A stretch of DNA of 64,000 nt from positions 489,001 through 553,000 of the forward strand of contig NZ_FLRH01000004.1 of assembly GCF_900089585.1 (NCBI RefSeq), given 5' to 3'. The notes below the pieces were generated by a model. The model worked only from the letters and a program-made list of their open reading frames with translations. It was not told the DNA's origin and made no database searches. Position 1 is the stretch's first letter, and each line of letters opens with the position of its first letter. This DNA is from Micromonospora sediminicola (GTDB lineage Bacteria > Actinomycetota > Actinomycetes > Mycobacteriales > Micromonosporaceae). The position numbers and the translations under genes are program-made. Shown in pieces: positions 58,738 through 64,000 of this stretch.

Positions 58738-59787
58738 ATGAAGGCGATCGTCCAGGACCGGTACGGCCCACCGGAGACCCTCACGCTCGCGGAGGTCGAC
58801 ACGCCGACGCCCGCACCCGACGAGGTGCTGGTGCGGGTCGAGGCCGCCGCGCTCAACGCCTACGACTGGCACGCCGTGCGGGGCGACCCGTGGCTGGCAC
58901 GCCTGGCGATGGGACCGGCCCGACCCCGGGCCCGCATCCGTGGCCGCGACGTCGCCGGCCGGGTCGAGGCGGTCGGCGCGCGGGTGCGCAGGTTCCGCCC
59001 GGGCGACGCCGTCTTCGCCGACCTGGGTGACGCCAACGGCGCGTTCGCCGAGTACGCGTGCGTGCCCGAGGACGTGGTCGCGCCGTCGCCGACGAACCTC
59101 ACCCCGCCACAGGCGGCCGCCCTGCCGCTGGCCGGCACCACCGCGCTGATGGGGCTGCGCGACGTCGGGCGGGTCGAGCCGGGCCACCGCGTCCTCGTCA
59201 ACGGAGCGTCCGGCGGCGTCGGCACCCTGGCGGTCCAGCTGGCCAAGGCGTTCGGCGCCACCGTCACCGGCGTGTGCAGCACCCGCAACGTCGACCTGGT
59301 CCGCTCCCTCGGCGCCGATCACGTCGTCGACTACACCCGGGAGGACTTCACCCGCCAGGGGCGCCGCCACGACGTCCTGCTCGATCTGGTCGGCAACCGC
59401 TCGCTCCGTGCGCTCCGCCGGGCGCTGACCCCCACCGGGACGCTGGTGCTCTCCGGTGGCGGCGTCTACCGCGGCGGCACCATCGTCGGCCCGGTGTGGC
59501 TGATCGCGCGCGGACGCCTGTCGGCGCCGCTGGTCCGGCACCGCGTCGCCGTGCTCACCGCGACGCCGAGCCGGCCCCATCTCGACCTGCTGCGCGCCCA
59601 CGTCGAGGCCGGCCGGCTCACCCCGGTGGTCGACCGCACCTATCCGCTCGACGAGGTGCCGGAGGCCATCCGCTACCTGGAGGGCGAGCACGCGCGGGCG
59701 AAGGTCGTCATCACCGTCGGGAGCACGCGACCGGCGGGTGAAGCGGGTCATCGGAATCGGGACGACGACGGGCCGCCCGGTCGATGA
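58738..59787 (+). CDS. NAD(P)-dependent, zinc-free MDR oxidoreductase (quinone-reductase-like)
   Basis: 349 residues; ATG with GGGGAGGAG upstream. Medium-chain dehydrogenase layout: an N-terminal GroES-like domain (TLAEVDTPTPAPDEVLVRVEAAALNAYDWHAVRG, RIRGRDVAGRVEAVGARVRRFRPGD) and a nucleotide-binding segment VLVNGASGGVGTLAVQLAKAFGA, then VVDYTREDFTRQGRRHDVLLDLVG. No structural-zinc Cys set is visible. Divergent from, and probably repressed by, the TetR regulator. Likely role is reduction of a reactive carbonyl or quinone. Confidence 0.92.
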   Translation: MKAIVQDRYGPPETLTLAEVDTPTPAPDEVLVRVEAAALNAYDWHAVRGDPWLARLAMGPARPRARIRGRDVAGRVEAVGARVRRFRPGDAVFADLGDANGAFAEYACVPEDVVAPSPTNLTPPQAAALPLAGTTALMGLRDVGRVEPGHRVLVNGASGGVGTLAVQLAKAFGATVTGVCSTRNVDLVRSLGADHVVDYTREDFTRQGRRHDVLLDLVGNRSLRALRRALTPTGTLVLSGGGVYRGGTIVGPVWLIARGRLSAPLVRHRVAVLTATPSRPHLDLLRAHVEAGRLTPVVDRTYPLDEVPEAIRYLEGEHARAKVVITVGSTRPAGEAGHRNRDDDGPPGR

Positions 59788-59835
59788 GATGTTGATACAT
59801 TCGCGCTTCGCCGAGCGTCGACAAGAGGATCGAGC

Positions 59836-60030
59836 ATGTCCGACACGGGGGCCGGATCGGAATTCGGATCGACGGAGGAGCAACCCGAGCCATCGACGGC
59901 GCCGCCGGCGCCACCACCACACGCGCCACCCCCGGCCGGCCAGCCGTACGGGCCGCCGATGGCGGTCCTGCGTACGGGCCGCCGTTCGGGGCCGGCCCGC
60001 CGGGACCGGGTCGGGCCCATCGTGGCCTGA
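59836..60030 (+). pseudogene. Proline-rich N-terminal part of a frameshifted membrane protein
   Basis: ATG at 59836 with GAGGAT upstream; a Pro-rich cytoplasmic region (QPEPSTAPPAPPPHAPPPAG, then QPYGPP). After PYGPPMA the frame goes wrong: the -1 frame continues AYGPPFGAGPPGPGRAHRG and then directly LIIAVVTLGVLLLLACTG, the membrane helix of the next feature, without a stop. The original frame instead ends at 60030 in unconserved RRSGPARRDRVGPIVA. A single missing base near 59960-59975 explains this, through sequencing error, mutation or programmed -1 shift. Confidence 0.8.
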
Positions 60031-60728
60031 TCATCGCCGTGGTCACGCTGGGCGTCCTGCTGTTGCTGGCGTGCACCGGCCTGGTCGGCGGCGCCTTCCT
60101 GCTGCGCGCCGGCGCCGACGATCCGGCCGAGCCCGTGCCGGCCACCTGGCCGTCGACCACGACCGGCAGTCCGCCGGCGCCCGACCCGACCGGGAGCGCG
60201 GAGCCGGCGCCGCAGGGACCCCAGGCCAGCGACTTCGCCGCCGCCGAGATCACCGACCTGAACAACGTGTGCGACGGCGTCCTCTACTACCCGCAGTCGC
60301 CGAAGCGGGCCGGGAAGGCCCCGCACCCGGTGGCGCTGCTCATCGGTGACACCCCGGGCGGGCAACGCCGCCAGGACAACGGCTACTACTACGACGAGGG
60401 CCTGTCCAAGCAGGTGGAACGGATCTGGGCGGCGGAGGATCCGAAGACCGTGCAGATGGTCGCCTGTCTCGACCGGGTGAGCACCGGCGCGACGATCCGC
60501 AAGTGCCGCTACGACGACCCGAAGCCGGACACGTTGACGCTGCTGAAGGCCACCTACCGCCTCCGGGTCCACGAGGTGGCGACCGGCCGGAGGCTGCTCG
60601 ACAAGACCCTGGGCGGCGACGACCAGGCCTGCCCGTACGTCGTGCTGGTCGGCGCGGACAAGAAGATCTACGCCGAGGTCAGCGACCGGTCGCTGCTCGC
60701 CGCGCTGCGCAACCTGGTGAAGCGGTAG
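59970..60728 (+). CDS. Membrane-anchored protein, main part, read after the frameshift
   Basis: The frame that begins near the shift and runs to 60728 encodes a Pro/Gly-rich stretch (YGPPFGAGPPGPGRAHRG), one transmembrane helix (LIIAVVTLGVLLLLACTGLVGGAFLL), a Pro/Thr linker (WPSTTTGSPPAPDPTGS), then an extracytoplasmic domain (FAAAEITDLNNVCDGVLYYPQSPKRAGKAPHPVALLIGDTPGG...). The cysteines in NNVCDG, MVACLD, RKCRYD and QACPYV could pair as disulfides. A start at GTG 60039 would give a truncated but anchored form. The function is unknown. Confidence 0.75.
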   Translation, partial: AYGPPFGAGPPGPGRAHRGLIIAVVTLGVLLLLACTGLVGGAFLLRAGADDPAEPVPATWPSTTTGSPPAPDPTGSAEPAPQGPQASDFAAAEITDLNNVCDGVLYYPQSPKRAGKAPHPVALLIGDTPGGQRRQDNGYYYDEGLSKQVERIWAAEDPKTVQMVACLDRVSTGATIRKCRYDDPKPDTLTLLKATYRLRVHEVATGRRLLDKTLGGDDQACPYVVLVGADKKIYAEVSDRSLLAALRNLVKR

Positions 60729-60734
60729 GGCCAC

Positions 60735-60764
60735 CGGGCGGCGGGCAAAGCCGGATGCCGCCCG
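60735..60764 (+). terminator. Hairpin after the frameshifted gene
   Basis: 8-bp stem CGGGCGGC / GCCGCCCG with a 14-base loop, 7 bases after the stop codon. Confidence 0.5.
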
Positions 60765-60791
60765 TCCCGTCGTGGTGTTCACTGTCTCCCC

Positions 60792-61535
60792 GTGGATCGT
60801 CAACGGCTCAGCAGCATCGCGCACTCGCACCACCCGATCGCGGCGCCGATCTCCGGCGTCAATGTCAACCGGCTCCTGCGCCGGGCCGGCCGGGGGCCGT
60901 CCGCCCGCGTCCTCGACCTCGGCTGCGGCGAGGCGGCCTGGGCGCTGCAGGCCCTCGCCCACCACCCCGACGGGCACGCCGACGGCGTCGACATCAACCC
61001 GTACGCCCTGGAGCGCGCCGCGACCGCCGCCGCCGAACGTGGCCTCGCCGACCGGCTCACGCTGCACGAGCGCGACGCCCGCGCGTACGTGCCGGACGGC
61101 GACCACGACCTGGTGATGTGTGTCGGGTCGACGCACGTCTTCGACGGATTCGCGGGGACGCTGCGGCTGGCCGGGCGACACGTGCACCCGGACGGGATCC
61201 TCCTGGTCGGCGAGGGCTTCTGGCAGGCCCCGCCGACCCCGCAGGCGCTGGCGGCACTGGACGCGAAGCCGGAGGACTTCACCGATCTCGCCGGTCTGGT
61301 GGACGTCGCCGAGGAGGTCGGGTGGACCCCGGTGTACGCGCACGTCAGCGACGCCGCCGAGTGGGACCACTACGAGTGGTCCTGGGTTGGGTCGCTCACC
61401 GAGTGGGCGCTCGACAACCCGGGCCACCCGGACGCCGCGCAGGCGCTGGCGGTCGCGCGCGAACACCGGGACCAGTGGCTGCGCGGATACCGCGACGTGT
61501 TGGGCTTCGCCACCCTGGTCCTGCGCCGCGCCTGA
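60792..61535 (+). CDS. Class I SAM-dependent methyltransferase
   Basis: 247 residues with a GTG start. SAM-binding motif I VLDLGCGEAAWALQALA near residue 40, motif II DGVDINPYALERA, post-I HERDARAYVPDGDHDLVMCVG and GILLVGEGFW. CACTGT lies 6 bases before the GTG, so it may be leaderless. It is a free-standing small-molecule methyltransferase with the substrate unknown; the C-terminal EWDHYEWSWVGSLTEWAL is shared by relatives annotated as SAM methyltransferases. Confidence 0.88.
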   Translation: MDRQRLSSIAHSHHPIAAPISGVNVNRLLRRAGRGPSARVLDLGCGEAAWALQALAHHPDGHADGVDINPYALERAATAAAERGLADRLTLHERDARAYVPDGDHDLVMCVGSTHVFDGFAGTLRLAGRHVHPDGILLVGEGFWQAPPTPQALAALDAKPEDFTDLAGLVDVAEEVGWTPVYAHVSDAAEWDHYEWSWVGSLTEWALDNPGHPDAAQALAVAREHRDQWLRGYRDVLGFATLVLRRA

Positions 61536-61620
61536 GGCCGGCTCACCTCCGGCGAGGAATGTGCCCGTTACGTCGATCCGATCCCGGTTTCCACCGCGTC
61601 GTCGATGTTCAGGTGCGACG

Positions 61621-61992
61621 ATGGACGGCGTGGGAACCGCCAAGACCGCCATGCCTTCCATCTCGCCGCTGTCCGGCGAGCCGATCAAGCGCGCCGACGC
61701 CGAACGGCTCGCGGGGGTGCTGAAGGCGTTCGCCGACCCGGCCCGACTGCGGCTGCTCAGCCTCATCCAGTCCGCCCCGCAGGGCGAGGCGTCGGTGAGT
61801 GACCTGACCGCCCCGCTCGGGCTGTCCCAGCCGACGGTGAGTCATCACCTCCGGATCCTCACCGAGGCCGGCCTGCTGGAGCGCGAGAAGCGCGGGGTGT
61901 GGGCCTACTACCGGGTGGTCCCCGCCGCGGTCGCCGCGATCGCCGACCTGTTGACTCCGCCCCGCAAGCGGGCGACGAAAAAGGCGCGCTGA
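61621..61992 (+). CDS. ArsR-family (metal-sensor-like) regulator
   Basis: 123 residues from the ATG at 61621, with AGGTG upstream. Winged helix: RLAGVLKAFADPARLRLLSLIQSAPQGEASVSDLTAPLGLSQPTVSHHLRILTEAGLLEREKRGVWAYYRVVPAAVAAIADLLTP. No Cys is present in the alpha-3 ELCVCDL-type position, so it is not an As(III)/Cd sensor of the classical kind. It has a Lys/Arg-rich tail. No obvious target gene lies beside it. Confidence 0.92.
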   Translation: MDGVGTAKTAMPSISPLSGEPIKRADAERLAGVLKAFADPARLRLLSLIQSAPQGEASVSDLTAPLGLSQPTVSHHLRILTEAGLLEREKRGVWAYYRVVPAAVAAIADLLTPPRKRATKKAR

Positions 61993-62128
61993 GCGAAACC
62001 GCTGGTCAGCGGTCGCTTCGACGGCCGGTGCGCCGGCCGCCGCAGGCCGGTGGCCGGCCCGCCCGGCCATGCGCCGCCGCCCGTCAGGGCTCCCCGTCCC
62101 TCCCGGAGTGTGCTCTAATTACCGGCGT

Positions 62129-62148
62129 CGATGTTTGCGATAACATCG
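62129..62148. promoter_or_regulatory. LacI-type operator-like palindrome 1
   Basis: CGATGTTTGCGATAACATCG, with 7-base arms CGATGTT / AACATCG around a CG-centred core. The form ATGTT-N6-AACAT with central CG is typical of LacI-family operators controlling plant-polysaccharide genes in actinobacteria. Confidence 0.65.
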
Positions 62149-62244
62149 GTGACCGGCAGGCCACCACCGTCGGCACTTCCGACCCCACCGCCTGCACGAT
62201 CTCCGTCCCGAGATCGTGGTTCCAGCGGTTGAGTCGACGCCGCG

Positions 62245-62262
62245 ACTGTTAGCGTTTCCATC
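62245..62262. promoter_or_regulatory. LacI-type operator-like site 2 (imperfect)
   Basis: ACTGTTAGCGTTTCCATC keeps the left half TGTTAGCG of the LacI-type consensus and a weaker right half, 115 bases downstream of site 1. Two sites would allow looping repression. Confidence 0.45.
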
Positions 62263-62337
62263 GACGGCAATCCACCACCCGCGAGGCTTCTCGCCGGCAC
62301 GGACGGTCCGGGAGCCCCGCGTACCCGAGGAGCCGTC

Positions 62338-64000
62338 ATGGTCATCTCCCGTCTCCGGCCCGGCCGGGCCGGACGCTCCCATCCGCTCGCCGCGCCCGCC
62401 GCGGCCGACCCGGCCGCCGGCGGTCCGGGGCGACGGAGAGCCACGTCAGCCCGGTCCCGGCATCGGACCAGGCGCCGGATCGCCCTGGTCGCCAGCCTGC
62501 TCGCCCTGGTGGGGTTGTTCCCGGCGATCGCCCGGGCCGACAACCCCATCGTGCAGACGATCTACACGGCCGATCCGGCACCGCTGGTCCACAACGGCCG
62601 GGTCTACCTCTACACCGGCCACGACGAGGACAACTCGACCTGGTTCACCATGAAGGAGTGGCGGGTCTTCTCGTCCGACGACATGGTGAACTGGACCGAC
62701 CACGGCTCCCCGCTCAACATCGCCAGCTTCAGCTGGGCCAAGTCCGACGCGTGGGCCGGCCAGGCGGTCTACCGCAACGGCAAGTTCTACTGGTACGTGC
62801 CGATGACGGTGCGGGCGACCGGCCAGATGGGCATCGGCGTGGCGGTCTCGGACAGCCCGACCGGCCCGTTCCGGGACGCGATCGGACGCCCGCTGGTGAG
62901 CAACGGCGAGATCGACCCCACCGTGTTCATCGACGACGACGGCCAGGCGTACCTCTACTGGGGCAACCCGCGCCTGTGGTACGTGAAGCTGAACGCGGAC
63001 ATGACCTCGTACTCGGGCAGCCCCACGCAGATCCCGCTGACCACGGCGGGCTTCGGCACCCGGACCGGGGACGCGAACCGGCCGACCCTCTTCGAGGAGG
63101 GGCCCTGGGTCTACAAGCGCAACGGCCTCTACTACCTGGTCTACGCGGCCAAGTGCTGCTCGGAGTTCATCGCCTATTCCACCGCGCCCGGCCCGTTGGG
63201 GCCGTGGACCTACCGCGGAACGGTGATGCCCACCCAGGGCAGCAGCTTCACCAACCACCCCGGGATCGTCGACTTCAAGGGCGGTTCGTACTTCTTCTAC
63301 CACAACGGGGCACTACCGGGCGGGGGCGGCTTCACCCGCTCCGTGGCGGTGGAGAAGTTCTCCTACGGCGCGGACGGTTCCATCCCGACGATCAGCATGT
63401 CCACCGCCGGTGCCCCGCAGGTCGGCACGCTGAACCCGTACGTCCGGCAGGAGGCCGAGACGATCGCCTGGGGCTCCGGGGTGGAGACCGAGCCGAGCAG
63501 CGCCGGCGGGATGAACGTCGGGTGGATCGACAACGGGGACTACATCAAGGTCAAGGGCGTGGCTTTCGGCACCGGCGCGGCCTCGTACACCGCCCGGGTG
63601 GCCTCGGCCGCCGGCGGGGGCACCATCGAGGTCCGCCTCGACAGCGCCACCGGCACCGTGGTGGGCACCTGCCGGGTGTCCGGCACCGGGGGGTGGCAGA
63701 CCTGGACCGACACCACGTGCGCGGTCAGCGGCGCCACCGGCACCCACGACCTCTACCTGCGGTTCACCGGCGGCAGCGGCTCGCTGTTCAACCTCGACCA
63801 CTGGCGGTTCACCCCGACCGGCGGCGGCACGCCGACCAGCCCACCGCCGACGACCCCGCCGCCCACCACCCCGCCGCCGACCACCGACGCCTGCACCGCG
63901 AGCTACCGCACCACCAGCACCTGGTCCGGTGGCTTCCAGGGCGAGGTGACCGTCACGGCCGGCGCCGCGGCGATCAACGGTTGGACCGTGGGCTGGAGCC
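62338..64000 (+). CDS. Secreted GH43 enzyme with CBM6 and CBM2 (3' end outside window)
   Basis: Runs off the right edge (554 codons visible). A signal peptide follows an Arg-rich N-terminus (RRRIALVASLLALVGLFPAIARA, cleavage near residue 63). GH43 catalytic core: the base Asp in TADPAPLVHNGRVYLYTGHDED, the second Asp in GEIDPTVFIDDDGQAYLYWG, and a Glu in LFEEGPWVYKRNGLYYLVYAA as likely acid. A CBM6 follows (YVRQEAETIAWGSG, MNVGWIDNGDYIKVKGV, LFNLDHWRF), then a TPPPTT linker, then the start of a CBM2 (CTASYRTTSTWSGGFQGEVTVTAG). Probably a xylosidase/arabinofuranosidase attacking arabinoxylan. Two LacI-type operator-like sites upstream suggest induction by plant sugars. Confidence 0.92.
   Translation, partial: MVISRLRPGRAGRSHPLAAPAAADPAAGGPGRRRATSARSRHRTRRRIALVASLLALVGLFPAIARADNPIVQTIYTADPAPLVHNGRVYLYTGHDEDNSTWFTMKEWRVFSSDDMVNWTDHGSPLNIASFSWAKSDAWAGQAVYRNGKFYWYVPMTVRATGQMGIGVAVSDSPTGPFRDAIGRPLVSNGEIDPTVFIDDDGQAYLYWGNPRLWYVKLNADMTSYSGSPTQIPLTTAGFGTRTGDANRPTLFEEGPWVYKRNGLYYLVYAAKCCSEFIAYSTAPGPLGPWTYRGTVMPTQGSSFTNHPGIVDFKGGSYFFYHNGALPGGGGFTRSVAVEKFSYGADGSIPTISMSTAGAPQVGTLNPYVRQEAETIAWGSGVETEPSSAGGMNVGWIDNGDYIKVKGVAFGTGAASYTARVASAAGGGTIEVRLDSATGTVVGTCRVSGTGGWQTWTDTTCAVSGATGTHDLYLRFTGGSGSLFNLDHWRFTPTGGGTPTSPPPTTPPPTTPPPTTDACTASYRTTSTWSGGFQGEVTVTAGAAAINGWTVGWS

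Larger units (their letters stand above)
61993..62337. other. 345-base intergenic region
   Basis: No coding sequence is supported here. The first 100 bases are GC-rich with small hairpins (GGCCGGTGCGCCGGCC). The second half is the control region of the GH43 gene: a TAATTA-like -10 near 62116 and two LacI-type operator-like palindromes listed separately. GAGGAGCCGTC gives a ribosome-binding site for the ATG at 62338. Confidence 0.6.

Noticed and set aside
61993..62337. Possible small coding gene in the intergenic region before the GH43 gene
   Set aside because: Frames here lack ribosome-binding sites and cross operator-like palindromes; better read as a control region.
1..64000. CRISPR arrays, tRNA or rRNA genes, insertion sequences, integrases
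   Set aside because: No regularly spaced repeats, no cloverleaf-like sequence and no transposase or integrase motif was seen on either strand by eye.

Overview
The window is high-GC actinobacterial DNA, about 73 percent GC by eye. Codons end strongly in G or C, GTG and TTG starts are common, genes overlap as ATGA/GTGA, and several genes look leaderless. The gene families (NRPS enzymes, GH43-CBM secreted enzymes, a T7SS-type toxin module, ECF sigma factors with CU044_5270-type partners, FeS-type bacterial cryptochrome) suggest a member of the Micromonosporaceae, probably Micromonospora or a relative. This is inferred from style and content, because no rRNA or other taxonomic marker is present. 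No tRNA, rRNA, CRISPR array, transposase or integrase was seen.

Region 1 (1-14733) is the 3' part of a nonribosomal peptide cluster. It is one tightly overlapping plus-strand operon, open at the left edge: an A-PCP-TE protein fused to an MFS exporter; an A-PCP-C protein whose substrate code resembles Ala; two TauD/SyrP-type Fe(II)/2-oxoglutarate oxygenases; a C*-A[FkbM methyltransferase]-PCP-C-PCP protein whose code (DAKDLGLVD) is almost the classical Glu code; and a cystathionine gamma-synthase/lyase-type PLP enzyme. This parts list closely matches AmbB-AmbC-AmbD-AmbE, which make the antimetabolite methoxyvinylglycine (AMB) in Pseudomonas aeruginosa from an Ala-Glu-Ala thiotemplate tripeptide. 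I propose an actinobacterial AMB-like (oxyvinylglycine) pathway with three differences: the TE has moved onto a TE-MFS fusion, the TE has a Cys nucleophile, and there is a PLP enzyme that could be a resistant target copy or a tailoring enzyme. This is the main discovery candidate.

Region 2 (14738-31174) holds a two-component system, a DedA protein, an FeS-type cryptochrome/photolyase-like protein, and a 1468-residue secreted subtilase with Kelch repeats set between two paralogous winged-helix regulators. It also holds a STAS protein, an ECF sigma factor with its divergent hydrolase, and a large membrane protein with a GH67-like domain. Two copies of a REP-like palindromic element lie here. 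Region 3 (31177-38805) is housekeeping and metabolic: surE, a PfkB kinase, small membrane proteins, a TraB-like protein, a VOC protein, a DAO-type oxidase divergent from a LysR gene, and an ECF sigma/CU044_5270 pair.

Region 4 (38967-45675) looks like a biological-conflict island. A YbaB-like protein, a WXG100-like protein, a transmembrane carrier protein, an HNH-like nuclease toxin and two SUKH-type immunity proteins form one overlapping operon. Convergent to it is a MoxR ATPase / VWA-metallopeptidase-like / unknown-protein triad. Region 5 (45766-64000) is mixed: a second DAO-type oxidase, two RibD-type reductases, an ArsR-SRPBCC-SnoaL operon, pyrE, an AraC regulator, a sulfotransferase, a secreted beta-propeller, and a TetR/dehydrogenase divergent pair with twin palindromic operators. 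It also has a frameshifted membrane protein, a methyltransferase, a second ArsR, and at the right edge a truncated secreted GH43-CBM6-CBM2 enzyme preceded by two LacI-type operator-like sites.
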